A stretch of 50,948 nucleotides of DNA from Multifurca ochricompacta (GCA_022496185.1 WTXG01000255.1:1-50948), one strand, 5' to 3'; shown: positions 11,443 through 23,760, counted from the first letter of the stretch. Made by a program: numbers and translations. Notes: generated by a model from the sequence alone, not told the origin.

Positions 11443-13382
11443 CTACTCATCCTTAGCTCCACTGTCCCCGCCCATCTGAGTGCCCGTACCCGTACCAGCA
11501 CTCATACTTGCTCCAGCGCCCCCACCAGACGTCGTCCTCGGCCCCGTCGTCGTCGTCGTCGTCGTCGGCACTTTCCCTACCGTCGCAACGGGACTCACAA
11601 CAGGGGAAGAGACGCCGCCAGGACTCGCAGCTGTTGCGCGGTCCTTGGTGTTCAACAAACTCTTGAAGAAGTTCTGTAGCACCTCGTGCTGGGTCTGTCC
11701 CGTCGGACTTGGCGCGCCGCCGCCTCCCGTACGCGTACCTAAGCCACCCTCCATGTCGGCGAGCGCACGCTCGACCGCGGGCAGAGAGAAGGAGGATGAG
11801 CCGAGCGGCCCGACGAGCCCAGCGGCAGGTGGTGCGGACGCATCTGGCGGGGTGCGGAAGATCCCGCGCGGATCGCGGTCAGCACGCCGAGCGTTCTCGT
11901 CGTAGTTCTTAGCGAGGAAGGCTTGTTCGGGTGTCGGATTGTTCAGGGATGGGAGATGGGTTGGCTGCAATTCAATCAGCAAAAGTTTTTTTTTTTTTTT
12001 TTGACGCTTGATAATAATAAAAAGGCGCGCACATACCTTAAGGCCTTGGTCTGGTACGAGACTCCGGTATAGTCTCTGCGCACTTGTTTCACCCTCTGCG
12101 TCGACTCCAGCATCGGATTTAAGGTCGTGCTCCCATGCCTCGCCCCACGCTTTTGCGTCAAAACCGTCGCGTAACACCGCGATCTTACCCCAACTGTCCC
12201 ACCCCGCGGGCACAACGATGCGGTCACGATCGAGCGTGTTCGACTTATGCACGAACGGAAAGGGATTTCGTGCTGGTGCGGCTGCACCGTCAATTACACC
12301 ATCGGGGGCAGGAGCAGGAGGCACAAAGAGGGCGTGCAACACATATTGGCGCAAGACGTTGAGCGTCGTTGGTTGTGGGGTGGTATAGAACAGGCCTGCG
12401 CCATCTGCGAAGGGTCAGGAAAGTAAATAAAGAGTAAAGTAAGGCAGTCAAGACATGCATACACTTGAGGCAAATTGTGCGCAGAATCTGCATGATCCCA
12501 TCCGTGCGCTCCTCCCACTCGTCCCCTTTCCCCTTGACCATTCCGCCCATCCCAGACGCTCCCGCGCCAACAAGATCATTGTTGTCGTCGATCAGATCTG
12601 CCTTGGTACACACAACGATGATGGGCACGCCCGCAGTGTTGTGCGTGAATGTGCCTGAACGCAGAGGGAGGATCGTGCCCTGAAGCGTACTGGAGCTGGC
12701 GGGGAGTGGCTCGGCGGATGGCTCCGTGTAGTGTTGAAGGTGTGCATGCCCTACGTTAAGGAGATGTCAGGGCTAGGAGGAAAGTGGGGAGGGAGAGCGA
12801 GGGATGAAGAGGAGGTTATGAACGCACAGCGCTCGCGGTGCTCCTCGCAGATAACTTCAAGCTCGCGTGCGCCGTCTCCCTGGACCCAGCTCTCAACCCA
12901 AGCGAGCCAGGTGTGCAATTCGTCTAGGAATGTCCAGGGTCTTGTCCAGTCGAGCACGATTACGACAGCGGTGTGAGGGAGAGCGAATTGTGGATGTAAG
13001 AAATTTGAAACAAGGGCAGTGTAGGAAGGGGCAGAGGATGGAACGGTGTATATGGATAATCGGGCAAGGATATCTGCGCTTATCGTGTCACTTGAATGGA
13101 GTCAAGCGGACGAACATAGAATATACCTTCCTCTCCCTCATCACGTACATCTACCCAGTCGTAACCTAATGCGAAATCTGTGCGTGGTTCATCTTTGCTA
13201 ATATCGGCAGTTGGCTTTTGAAGGAGGGCGGATACGATTGTGCTCTTGCCGGTTGAAGGTTGACCAAGGATGAGAACACTTTTTGCTGGAATCGAGCGTG
13301 AAGAAGACACGGAATCAAGTATGCTTAACCAAAGATCTTGTGGAGGTGCGTCAGGTGAAGATGAACGCGAATTTTCATTCAT
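11443..13382 (-). CDS. DYNC1LI: Cytoplasmic dynein light intermediate chain
   Basis: This subunit binds the dynein heavy chain through a Ras-like domain and carries cargo adaptors on its C-terminus. ATG at 13380-13382 (MNENSRSSS; the longer open frame starts at TTG). The first exon holds the P-loop GQPSTGKST after LILDSVSSSR-like sequence and TDFALGYDWVDVRDEGEE. Later exons read LPHTAVVIVLDWTRPWTF, LAWVESWVQGDG, GVPIIVVCTKADLIDD (the NKxD-like element as CTKADL) and IMQILRTICLK. After these come LRQYVLHALFVPP, IVVPAGWDSWGKI and a Ser/Gly/Thr-rich tail. Near 11640-11690 lies HEVLQNFFKSLLNTK, matching the amphipathic adaptor-binding helix of the family. Divergent from TIP41, 153 bp between ATGs. 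Confidence 0.92.
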
Positions 13383-13535
13383 CGTCTGTCGAGGAATGAC
13401 CAAAGCGCGTTGTTCTTGTTCTTTACCTTAAGGATCTCACTTCGGAGATTGAATCAACTCAACAAAAGTCCACTTCCCCTCCCCGTCCCATCCATCCTAC
13501 AGCTACATATCAAAATCAAGAATCAAGACATTTGG
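13383..13535. promoter_or_regulatory. Short divergent promoter DYNC1LI / TIP41
   Basis: Only 153 bp separate the two start codons on opposite strands. A pyrimidine-rich tract lies before the TIP41 ATG. Shared regulation is inferred from spacing. Confidence 0.5.
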
Positions 13536-14747
13536 ATGGCTGCAGCTGTCAAAATACCTGAGCATAAACTCTCAGAGTCTCCCAACTCGCGTGCGATAGA
13601 GATCTTTGACTGGGTCATCACGGCCCGAACAGGTCCAATCTCGAGCGCAACTCAGTGCGAAGCGCTGCACGCTTCCCTGGGCATCCCTCTACCCGAGATG
13701 GCGTTTGGGGATAATCTTTTACGGATCACGCACAGTCCAAGTGGGTGGACATACGCGTTTCGCGTTGAAGATGCACTCAGAGGAGTGAAGAACGGTCCAC
13801 TCGATGATGGAGATGGTGGCGTAAAAGTAGGCTACGCCGAAGCTTGGCTCAAAAGTCGGTGAGAACTAGATTTAAAATTTTAATAGCGAACAGCCTTGAG
13901 TTCATGCAACAGCGCTCATTATACCTGTGCCTACATCTTGTTCTCGCAGGACCAGCCCCGACTCACAGATCCCCATGCCGCAAACGGTCTCTACGAAGCC
14001 CTACGATTGGACATTTACGACAACCTATGCGGGTAGTCTCGAAAACGCAGGTTCCAGCAATGCCCAATGGATACCTAGCGAACCCTCCAACTCTCAGCAC
14101 GCGATACCCATCGCTGAGCTTTCGCGACCGGATCCGATCCTCTTCTACGCTGAAATCCCCCTGTTCGAGGACGAGCTCCACGACAACGGCGCATCGCATC
14201 TTCTCGTCCGAATAGTGCGTTGCTCTTCTGTTCTTCTTCCCCGCCCCGTACTTATACGAACGGAGCACGCAGCGCGTGATGCCAACGTGCATATTCATCC
14301 TCTCGCGCTTCATCCTACGCGTCGACAACGTCCTCTTCCGCGCGCATGACACGCGCATCTACCATTCCTTCGCTTCAACCCCGCCTCTCGTCGTACGTGA
14401 GACAAGGGGCTGGGAGGCACCCTACGAGCGCATCAAGCGGGTAACGTCTAGCTTTCTGTTCCCCTCCCCACATTTCACACTCCCCAGTTCAGTTCTTTAC
14501 TGATGTTTCCTTTTGGGGTTGCGCTTGTCGGCGCGTCTTCTTCCCCCTCCCTCCCCTCTTCCCCTTTCTTTTTTCTACTCTTTATTAGGCTCTACCTCGA
14601 CGAAACGATCTGATACCGTTGACGGATCCAAACTACATCTGCAAGGTCCTCTCGGACATGCCGAAGGAAGCGTCGCAGGAGGTCGGCGCTGGTACGGGCT
14701 GGCGCGGCCTCGGAACTGCCGTACAGATCACTACGCTGCAATTGTGA
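13536..14747 (+). CDS. TIP41: TIP41-like protein of the TOR/PP2A pathway
   Basis: TIP41/TIPRL binds type 2A phosphatase catalytic subunits and Tap42 and modulates TOR signalling. ATG 13536 gives MAAAVKIPEHKL. Exon 1 contains IEIFDWVITARTGPISSA, LGIPLPEMAFGDNLLRI and VGYAEAWLKSR, the family core. Exon 2 has YDWTFTTTYAGSL and PILFYAEIPLFEDELHDNG. Exon 3 has PTCIFILSRFILRVDNVL and YERIKR. After an intron the last exon reads RNDLIPLTDPNYICKVL and ends VQITTLQL with stop at 14745-14747. All exon joins are in phase. Length (about 300 codons) is usual for the family. Confidence 0.93.
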
Positions 14748-16374
14748 TCTGTGGAAGGCGAGTTCTGTATCTGTGTTTGTGTCTGTGTCTGGGTCATGAC
14801 ACTTGCATGGCTGGAAAGGCCGGTAGCCCTGTGGCATAATTTTACGCTCATTCTCGCGGTGGTGTTATGATAATCTCTCGAGTGGCAAAACACCCGTCTT
14901 TGTACACCCGCACCCGGCTTCAACGGACAGGTGCATATGGGTCTTCTTCTTAGCGAAGCGATCAGCTCGGTTGCGCGCTCCGCGAATTGTATCCCATTTG
15001 GGCTCCTATCATCGTTCTCAAGGGTGGGCAGAGGCGTATTCATTTGGTGGAAGACTTGTCCTCACTCATCTCACAAAAAAAAAAAAAGGCTCTCGGTTCC
15101 AGGAGCGGTCTGTACGGGGGTTGCGCTGGTGTTACCCTCGCAAAAGTCACCCTGAGAACTGCTACTCAAGAGAGGAAATCTTCACCCGCATGATGGGCCC
15201 TTTTTTAAGCCAAATTGGATATCATGACTTGTGCAAAGTGCGAAGTGTAACAAGGGGCTCACTCCTTCAGCGCCGTGGTGACAGAACCGGACCAGAAGTA
15301 TCCATGAATTCATACAATTGGCCGGTCTTACGTTGAGGGCGCAGCATTGCCGAGGACAATCTGCCTATTTTGATGCGGTAGTTATTCGTTCCGTATTGAT
15401 GGTATGGTTACTCCCCCTTCTCGTCTGACAATAGCTTTTGCCAATGTCGAAGCTGAAGGGACAATCTCCTACTCACGATATGAAGTCCCAGAGCCGTCAA
15501 CAACGGGAGATAGGTCCAGGCGGTCGAGCAAGGTTCCCTCGCTATCTGCTTGACCCCTTCTCGAAAGAACCTGTGTGTGCTACCTATCTCTGTATCATCA
15601 AAAGCTGTAGGTGTGGTCAGGAGGCATAGGAATCCGAAACTCCATTATGAACGCGGTTCTTGTGGGGTGCATGCGTCCCAGCACCAGTAACCGGGGGTCT
15701 AGAGAATTGAAATTTGCCGCTGCTGCACGGGATTTGGCTCAGCTTGACTTGGTGCAGCACGATGCAGTTTAGCCACGTTCCTTGACGCAACTTGTTAGGT
15801 GTTGGGGGGAATCAGTACAAGCTTGCCTGATGGATGTGACATAAGCGCGATTCACGCGCTGGCGAAAAGACATGCCGGACGCCGAGCTGCGGTGTTGCCA
15901 CATACATCTAGATTGAACTGTGATATCTCGCTCTCGCCAGAACGGTCTGAGAGGTCTGGGATACAACGAGTTTGAGCGCAATAGCGTTTCTGCTTGGGCT
16001 ATTGAGAGGGAGTGAGGGAGATATGGGCGCTTCATCATACGTTATTGTCCTGAAGGTCGCTAGAGTCGATTGAGTCGGTCGTGCACACACCAACCTGGAG
16101 CAGGACAAGATTTTTCACGTATGCCTTTCGTGCCCGCCATAGTTTTTTTAAATAACAGGAAATCTTAATCGTATAAGTGGAATGTTTGAATAGGCATCAC
16201 CAAACAGATAGAATGATAGGGTACAATGGCAATGGTGCATGAGTGCATGAGCTTGAGACAGACGCATGTCGAAGTTAATGCTCACGTGACTATAATTTTT
16301 GATTTGATTCATTCGAGCCCACGCATACACACAGATCTCTTGATTTTTCTCTCTCGTCAACCACGACACAGGTC
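14748..16374. other. 1.6 kb stretch with no recognised gene
   Basis: Open frames are short on both strands, and none of the translations resembles a family I know. Poly-A of 12-13 bases occurs at about 15075. It includes the RRS1 promoter at its right end. It could hold a decayed gene or a non-coding RNA, but I see no support for either. Confidence 0.35.
16283..16290. promoter_or_regulatory. E-box CACGTGAC upstream of RRS1
   Basis: Identical ten-base context (CTCACGTGAC) to the site upstream of TLS1. It lies 85 bp before the RRS1 ATG. Binding by a bHLH factor is inferred. Confidence 0.35.
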
Positions 16375-17744
16375 ATGGATGTCTCAGACATTCTCGCATC
16401 TCAAGCTTCAAAAAAGTGAGATCGGTTCTTATGTTTTTTATATCTGAAAAAAGAAAACTGAACTCATTCGCGACTGCGACAGCAAGTCCATTCTTGTCGT
16501 TGAAAAGGATATCCCTCCCGACGTCGACGCAGGATTCTTGACTGTCACGGACCTAAACGTGATCGATAAAGAAAGTTACGAGTGCGCGCCTTTTTTCGAT
16601 TATCATTTATTCCTCATCTCTTGTCTATCTATTCTCTAGTCACGAACGCGAAACATACCTCCAATCCACGGCTCGGGACAGTGTCCAACTCCTCCTTTCC
16701 TCCCTCTTCTCCCTCCCTACATTATCCTCTCCCGAAGGCCCATTCGCTCAACTACCAACACCGACGACCCAACTTCCCCGCGCCAAACCGCTCCCAAAAC
16801 CGAAACCGCTAACGAAATGGGAAAGATTCGCGCGTGCGAAGGGTATTCACTCCCAGAAACGGGATAAGAAAGTTTGGGATGAGGAACGCCAGGCATGGGT
16901 GCCGCGCTGGGGTTGGAAGGGGAAGAACAAGGAGGAGGAGGCTCAGTGGTTGCATGAAGTTCCTGCCAACGCCGGTGCGTCTCCTAAACCCCACCCCTCC
17001 TCCTTAACCTTCTTTCTCTCTCTTTGCTTTTGTCTGGGCGGTTTTCACTGAAATATCCTCCTCCAGACGCAGATTACGATCCCGCTAAAGACGCACGCGT
17101 AGCGCGTAAAGCACGTGCGAAGCAGAACGAGCGTCAGCATTTACAAAATCTCGCGCGCGGCGCTCGACATCAATTGACAGCGACAGCCAACTATGTTGTT
17201 GGCACGGGAGTGGGAGCGGGTATGCAAACGGAGCGCAAGAAGGAGATTGATCGCACGCTTGCTACTACGAGGGTTAGTACGGCGAGCATGGGTAAATTCA
17301 ATCGCGCGCTAGAAGGCGAGAAAAAGTTAAGAGGAGTAAAACGCAAGGTATGGGCAGAAATTTTAAAAAAAAAACAAAAAATACACTCACTCCTTTTCCA
17401 ACCCCCCCCCCCCCCTTCCCGCCGCCTCCGGTCCCCTCTACTAGTTCGACCCGATAGAAAGATCCGTCGAAACAGAGAAGAGCGCGAGTTTGGCGCTAAT
17501 CAAAAAATTGGGGAACGACGTTCGAGGTTCTTCAAAGTTCAAAAAGGATGGTGATGGTGATGGGAAAGTATTGAACGTGCGCAAGGCGGTACGATTCGCT
17601 TCTGGAGGACGGGGCGCCGTCTCGCTTGCGCTCAAGACCACCACCGCAACCCAGTACGGATCGGATGGGAAAGGAAAACGAAAGATGCAGGGAAAGGGAA
17701 ACGGTAGACTAAGGTGGCTTCCCACTGAACTGTATACACATTGA
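16375..17744 (+). CDS. RRS1: RRS1 ribosome biogenesis factor
   Basis: RRS1 works with RPF2 to load 5S RNP into pre-60S particles in the nucleolus. ATG 16375 gives MDVSDILASQASKK. Exon 2 continues TELIRDCDSKSILVVEKD and DAGFLTVTDLNVIDKESY. Exon 3 has DSVQLLLSSLFSLP and KPLPKPKPLTKWERFARAKG, then KKVWDEERQAWVPRWGWKG and QWLHEVPANA, which is the family signature. Exon 4 has DPAKDARVARKARAKQNE and LQNLARGARHQL. The last exon starts FDPIERSVETEK and ends TELYTH, stop at 17742-17744. Five exons join without frame breaks. The Lys-rich tail fits nucleolar targeting. Confidence 0.92.
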
Positions 17745-18100
17745 TTTGGTTGATTGATTGATTTTTTTCCATATTTCTCTCTCTTTTTTGACTCTGGACT
17801 ATGAGTTGTTCACCTCGAACGAGACCGTCCCGGCTTGTGGCTCGCTTGTTCAATTGGCCACGCACACATTATACCGCGCAAAAGTTTTGTAACTAACACT
17901 TCACAATGACGGTGCTTTATCGTTCCTTATTCGCATTTATGTAAAAAAGCATATAGTACAGTGATTATGTAGGAGGGGGGAGGAGGGGGGGAAAGAAAGG
18001 AAAAGAAAGTGACGACGCGAGCACCTGTGCCATGAGTGAATCTCTACTACACAATGTTTATCGCCAAAAAAACAAACACAGGAGAGATAGAGAAAAGTCA
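17745..18100. other. Convergent intergenic region RRS1 / TFIIB
   Basis: 356 bp between two 3' ends, with G-rich runs near 17970-17990. No gene seen; expected to hold both transcript ends. Confidence 0.45.
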
Positions 18101-19237
18101 CTACTTGGCCGACTCAACTGGCAGACGATCCATATTCGCCTTGCCTTCTTTAATCCACTCCTTCTTAACCAGCTTCTGACGGTCTGCATAATACAGCCGA
18201 TACACGAGCTTGATCGTCCCTTCGCTAACGCCGGCAATCATGCTGATGTCCTTGACCGCTTTGGATACGCCGAGTAGTAAACACGCAAAATATATCGCGC
18301 CGCCCGCTATCGATACGGGGCTACGTCCATCCGCAATGCCGTGTTCGCGCGCGGCGACGATGACGTCCTTACATATCGCCTGTACGTGCGGGGGTAAATC
18401 GAGATGATTGCAATACCGCACCAGGAGGTCCTCCGGACCTGCGACGCCAGTAGCGCCTGAGCGCGCGGCACTGGAGCCCGGGGTGAGATTGAAGGCCTGT
18501 TCAAGGGCCTTGTAGCATTGTCCGAGCACCTTTTTGGACACATGAGTGAGGTTACAGATCTCGCGGAACGTGCGGGGCACGTGAGCCTGTCGACAGGCGA
18601 TGAAGATACACGCCGCGATGACAGCGTCGAGGGGTTTACCGCGGAGCAGCTTTTCCTCGTCTGCGCGTTTATAAAGTTGTTTGGCGATGTCGCTGATCGT
18701 TTTTGGGAGGGAGAATTGATCGCACCAGCTCGAGATGTCACGGAATGCGGAGAGAAGGTTTCGTTCGGACCGAGAGTTTTGGGAGCGCGTAGCGGCGCGT
18801 TGTAACTCTCGAGCGATACCCGTGCCGCCGTCTTTAAAACCAATGACGGTATCGAGTTGTTCCATACCCTCCATGAGAGGGTCTGCTGCGGCACCGACAC
18901 GAGAAGGATCGTCGCCTTCGTCATTTGCAAACGTCTAAATTACATGGAAAGACCCAAGTGGGGTGGGGAGGGGGGGGGGGCGCATGGTGACATAAAAACA
19001 AAAAAGGGGGCTGTAAAATGGACGTACTCGCCACTCGCTCCGAGTGTCAACGACGCGGTCACCAAGGACGAGCCCACACCCCCCACAAACGAGATCTCCT
19101 GCTCCAAACTCTTCTATGATGGTCGGATTGGGATCTCTGCAATCTAGGCAGATGAGCCGGACTGAGAGGTCTGGTGCAAAAGCCGCCTGTTGTTGCTTTG
19201 GGGGTGATGCCAGAGGGAATGGCTTTGGGTAGGCCAT
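18101..19237 (-). CDS. SUA7: Transcription initiation factor TFIIB
   Basis: TFIIB recruits RNA polymerase II to TBP-bound promoters. ATG 19237 gives [17 protein letters not shown]. Exon 1 contains the N-terminal zinc ribbon with CLDC ... CGGC, including [19 protein letters not shown] and [16 protein letters not shown] 93-bp intron (18935-19027, GT..AG) joins in phase to [14 protein letters not shown], then [13 protein letters not shown] (B-linker). The first cyclin fold has [20 protein letters not shown] and [15 protein letters not shown]. The second has [19 protein letters not shown] and [14 protein letters not shown]. Stop at 18101-18103. About 348 codons, the usual size. Divergent from THOC3. 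Confidence 0.96.
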
Positions 19238-19870
19238 TAGGAGTTTGGAGTTGGAGTTGGAGTGGAGGTGGTAGGTGGTGGTGGTGGTGGTGGTGGTGAA
19301 GAGGCTCGTCCAAGTGCCAGTCGTTTCTCTTCTTACTTATTGATACTTTGTGGTGTGGTGGTGGGTTTGTGATCAAAGGATGACCTTGTGACGTGTGTGA
19401 CTTGTGTGACTTGATCTCCCTGGAAATTGAATAGTCCGGTGCCTGCCCTAAAGTGTATCATGACTAATGATGGCCCGTGCGCCACTCTGGGTTGAGTATA
19501 AATATGTTTGGGTTAAGGAATTATGATTCTTCATACTTACCTTGATGGCATAGATCCCTTCATCTACCTGGGTTTATGGGCCATGAGGGCCTCCCATAGC
19601 ACGGCGACCCTGTCCCCAGGGGGAATTCGTGGTTTGTATGGGCTTCGGTTCATGCACCGTCTCAATATTTTCCTGTCCCACTTCGGCCCTCGGGCTGGGT
19701 GGGCCCCCCTTTTTTTATGCTGGTTTGAGCTCCTAACCCTAACCTTATGTATATGTATATCGCTCTGTAATTGTGTCACATGATCAATCAATTGATTATA
19801 TTATCTTTTCCCGTGTGAGAAGGGGAGAAGGGAGATTTGAAGATTTGTTATTGATTTTGATTTTGTCAAC
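19238..19870. promoter_or_regulatory. Divergent region TFIIB / THOC3
   Basis: 633 bp between divergent start codons. Contains a (GGT)n microsatellite at about 19268-19296, next to the TFIIB start, and a 12-bp palindrome AATCAATTGATT near 19786. No further gene seen. Confidence 0.45.
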
Positions 19871-21489
19871 ATGTCTAGCTTTGTACAAGGAGGAGGAGCA
19901 CAAGGAAAAGATGAAGATGAAATTCAGCCTCCACAACGCCCACCATCACCCCCTCCACATACAACTTTTGCCGTCAGAGGCGTTCACGTACGCGTTGTTG
20001 TCCGCCCAAATATTTCGAGAATATGGCCATGACAAGTGGTACCCGTCTCATATCATATAGACACCCACCTTTTCCGCCTTTCGACCTCGCGATGTCCGTA
20101 TCACCTCCACTCACGCTATCACACACGTCGCGTGGAGCTGTGACGGGAAGAAGTTGGCTGCTGTAGGGATAGACAGGATGGTGCGAGTGTTTCAGCCAGA
20201 GAAGAGTGTGCGTTTGCGTTTCATTAGGGTTTTAGTCCCCTTTTTTCGGCGGGCGGGAGGGAGACATTGATTGATATCTATCCCTTTATGTTTGGCCTTA
20301 TTGCATAGATGGAGGCGAGGTCCGCATCTCTGTTCTCGGGCGCCCACAGCGACGAAGTCGATTATGTCGCGTGGAATCCCACTCATCCGGAGCTTTTCTG
20401 CACCTCCTGCCAGAAGGATAGACGAATCGTGTTCTGGGATGCAAGGCGTACGTGTTCTGCCTTCTCTCTCTCTCTCTCTTTCTTACTCTCTGTCTGTGGT
20501 ATATTGTACTTACGCCTATAACTTTTTTTTTTTTGATTCAGAAAGCCGACATATCCAACAATGCACACTCAAGGTTTCCCCAGTCCAAGTCAACTACGCC
20601 CCCGACGGCAAATCCATCCTTTATGTATCCTCCGGCAACCAGCTCTTCTTCATGTCTTACGGAAAGGACTCTGATGACCCCGCCGCGGTGGCTCAATGGT
20701 CTCTCATGGATCGCTCTCCCGTAAATTTTCTTACTTCCCCCCCCCCCCTCCCCTCCCCCCTCCCTGATGTGTGCTGTTTTTTTTTTCGCAGTTGACGGCA
20801 TCAGCCGCGATGTTCAATCACACGGGAGACAGCGTGATCCTCACTCACATGTCAGAACATGCCATCCGCATCGTCGACGTACCCTCCCTCACCCTGCGCG
20901 AAAACCTCGCGGCGCACGTAGGCGGTTGCGTCGCCGCCGCGCTCGATCCTCGAGGTCGTTACCTCGCCTCTGGAGGGTTCGACTCGATCGTGAACTTGTT
21001 CGACACTAGCGAGTGGATCGCCGCTCGAACGATCACCGTGTGCGAGTGCGTAATGCAGCGTTGAGCGCTTGTTCCCCCTCTCTCTTGGTCCTTCCCCCCT
21101 CCCCCCCCCCCCCCACACGAAGCTGACTAGTAATTAATTTTCAATTCCTCTCGGTTAGACAGGCCATCTCCGACCTAAGTTTTTCACATGATGGTGAATA
21201 TCTCGCGATCGCTGGTGCGGGAACCTACATCGATATCGTACGTATCAAAAAACAAAAAAAAACAAAAAATTATTTTTATTGTGCCATCTAATGTCTTATT
21301 TGTGTCCATACTTTAAAGTGCGCTACTGAGACGGGTGCACCGCTGCACCGCGTCCCGGCATTGGCGAGTTCGCCAAAGGTGACTTGGCATCCTTCGAACT
21401 ACGTTATCGCGTATTGTGGTCAGACGAAGTTGCGTGAGGGTGGACCTGCACCGGTCGCTGTGATCAGTCTCTTTGGCCCTGGGTTGTAG
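19871..21489 (+). CDS. TEX1: THO complex subunit 3 (THOC3/TEX1), WD40
   Basis: THOC3/Tex1 is the WD-repeat subunit of the THO/TREX complex that couples transcription to mRNA export. ATG 19871 gives MSSFVQGGGAQGKDEDE. The first intron (19988-20060) is in phase. WD blades read AITHVAWSCDGKKLAAVGID, AHSDEVDYVAWNPTHPELFC, KDRRIVFWDAR, QVNYAPDGKSILYVSSGN, AMFNHTGDSVILTHMSEHA, ALDPRGRYLASGGFDSIV, SDLSFSHDGEYLAIAGAG and VTWHPSNYVIAYCGQTK. The protein ends VAVISLFGPGL, like the family, stop at 21487-21489. Seven or so exons; introns include T-rich and C-rich tracts. No frame breaks. Confidence 0.92.
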
Positions 21490-21550
21490 ACCCCAGAGAT
21501 GGTGTTATGATTTTTTTTTTTTCTCTCTCAACACTCCTGTTACTATTGCT

Positions 21551-21584
<34 letters not shown>

Positions 21585-21797
21585 TTATTTGAAAACTTCA
21601 GTGGGCATCCTGTGTGAAGAAGAAAAAAAAAAGCTTTACAGCGCGTCGCTGTCACTCCAAGTTCTTCCCGCGGGCCGACCGTTAACCGTTAAACCGAGGT
21701 TTCTCTAAAAATAAAGAGGAAGAGAAATAAAAAAAAACCCCAAACCCCCTCCTCTCACGCACACACACACAATCTAAAACTCCATTCTTTTTAAGAA
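21490..21797. other. Intergenic with (TTG)n microsatellite
   Basis: The (TTG)n repeat is at about 21553-21582, between THOC3 and the epoxide hydrolase gene. No gene seen; probably THOC3 3' end and the next promoter. Confidence 0.5.
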
Positions 21798-23364
21798 ATG
21801 AATCCCGCAGACCCATCAAGTTTTAATCATCGTACCGAACAATTGTCTACAGGCCGGACCTATCATTTTGTCGACCAAAAGCCGGCGCTAACGGCTACTG
21901 CTACTGCTGCTGGTCATAGTCATGACGAACTGACCATCCTCTGTGTTCATGGTTTTCCCGACATCTGGTGAGTAGGACGAAGGGAAAGAGGAGACCCCCC
22001 CCCCCCTCCACTCTCTAATAATAATAATAATAAAAAAGGTATGGTTGGCGATATCAGATCGGTCCATGGGTTCGAGCAGGTTATCGCGTCGTCGTTCCTG
22101 ACATGCTTGGTTATGGCGGTACGGACAAACCGTTGGCTGTGGAGGAGTATTCGACTCGAAGGTTATCTGATGACCTCGTTGCCTTGCTGGATCTCATTGG
22201 AGTATCGAAAGCTGTAAGTTATCGCGGTACGCGCACCCACACACACACGTTGCGTCTCCGACTCGATCTTCCTATCTTCCCTCCCCTCTCCGAATGCTCT
22301 CTTTTTTTTTTTTTTTTTTAGCTGATGATATGGGTTTAGATTGTGATTGGGCATGATTGGGGTTCGTACACGGCGGGGAGGTTCGCGTTATGGCATCCGG
22401 ATAGGTTGCTAGCCCTGGGATTGTGAGCAAAAAAAAAAAAACGGGTTTTCTTTCCTCTTCAAATTATCACTCACGAAGCGCGTTTTTTTTATTATTCATT
22501 TCCAAAAAAAAAAATAATAGGTTATCTGTTCCGTTTTCACCTCCGAACAAGGAATACATTTCGCTTAAAGACGTTGTCAAGAGGGTTCCGAACTATGCAT
22601 ACCAGATGTACTTTGCCAATCCGGAGTCCACCAAAGAAATAGAGGCAAATGTGCGCGCTATTGCTATTTATGTATATATATATATATTTGGGGGGGAGGC
22701 CAGGGGAGGGCAGTGTGATCAATGTGCTAACTCTCTCTCTCCCCATAGTTTGAACGATTCCTAAGGCTGATGTATGGGATCGAAGTGCCTGAGATAAACC
22801 CTATGGTAGGCGAGAATATGCGAGAGGTGATCGTAAATCCTAGAGTCAGAACAAGGTCACCAACAACGAAGCCCATCTTGACGAATGAGGTGTGTGATTT
22901 TTTAATTGAGAAAGAGGGATTACGCTGATGTGTTGATTGGGATTGGATTGGTACCAGGAATTTGAATACGTTGGTTCACAGATGCGTAGTAATATGAATG
23001 GCCCGTTATCTTACTATCGGACTTCGAAAATACGATTCGAAGAGGAGAAAGGTTGGTTTTATTTTATTGTTCAGAACGAACGAACACGAACGTGTCGCGC
23101 TCCATTGTTTTTTCAGCTGCGGGATTGCCAAGTTATCTGTCACCTGATTTGCCAGTGTTACATATTTGGGGAACGAAAGATGGAACTGCCACGCCTGGGA
23201 TGTTGACTAAGATGAGAGAGAGTATAGGTAGGCTAGAAGAGATACGACTACCGGAAAAGAGGCATTGGATTATGGTTCAAGGGAAAGATGAAGTAAGTAG
23301 AGAAGTCTTGAAGTGGTTGAACGAGTTGGGTTTGGGCTTAGTCAACTTTGTGACAAAGCTATAG
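21798..23364 (+). CDS. Alpha/beta-hydrolase, epoxide hydrolase type
   Basis: ATG 21798 gives MNPADPSSFNHRTEQLS. Features of soluble epoxide hydrolases are present. The oxyanion motif HGFPD is followed by W at an exon join. Next are YGWRYQIGPWVRAGYRVVVP, DMLGYGGTDKP, and the nucleophile elbow GHDWGS with Asp. The lid region has RFLRLMYGIEVPEIN and a Tyr-containing segment PLSYYRTSKIRF. LPVLHIWGTKDGTATP probably holds the acid residue. RHWIMVQGKDEVS holds the catalytic His. Eight or so exons with short introns join in phase, stop at 23362-23364. Substrate cannot be told: fungal members act on fatty-acid or xenobiotic epoxides. No signal peptide is seen. Confidence 0.87.
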
Positions 23365-23760
23365 CTAAATATTATTTACGTAATGAGAGTCACGTGATAG
23401 TCGTAGTGGGACTAGTGGGACTGACTCGGTCTGGGTGGGGACGTCAGAGTGAGTGAGTGAATGTGAGTACAATACAATCCACAATTCACAATCCACAATC
23501 CACAAAAGTCCTCCTTGACTCCTCCAACAACCCTTTGTCACCCTCCTCGGTCTTCATCTTCTTACCCACTTTCCACCTACTACCCACCCCCCCCCTTTTC
23601 CAATTTTCATTTCTTGAAATTACATTACCCCCCTTTCCCATTTACCATCAACTTTTTTTTTTTTCCAATCGAATCTTTTTTTTTGGTAATTGGGTTTCAC
23701 CTTGCCACTTTTTTTTTCTTTCTCGAACTGATATTTATTTATTTTATGGAAATCTTCAGA
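23365..23760. promoter_or_regulatory. Upstream region of CASC3 with E-box
   Basis: Holds GTCACGTGAT at 23389-23398 and a long C/T-rich leader. A 3' splice-like CTTCAG ends at 23759, just before the ATG, so a leader intron is possible. Confidence 0.4.

Noticed and set aside
14930..15340. Overlapping plus-strand open frames after TIP41
   Set aside because: No family resemblance and one overlaps a long A run; probably chance.
19735..19750. CCTAACCCTAACC as a telomere-like tract
   Set aside because: Only about two units, placed between housekeeping genes.
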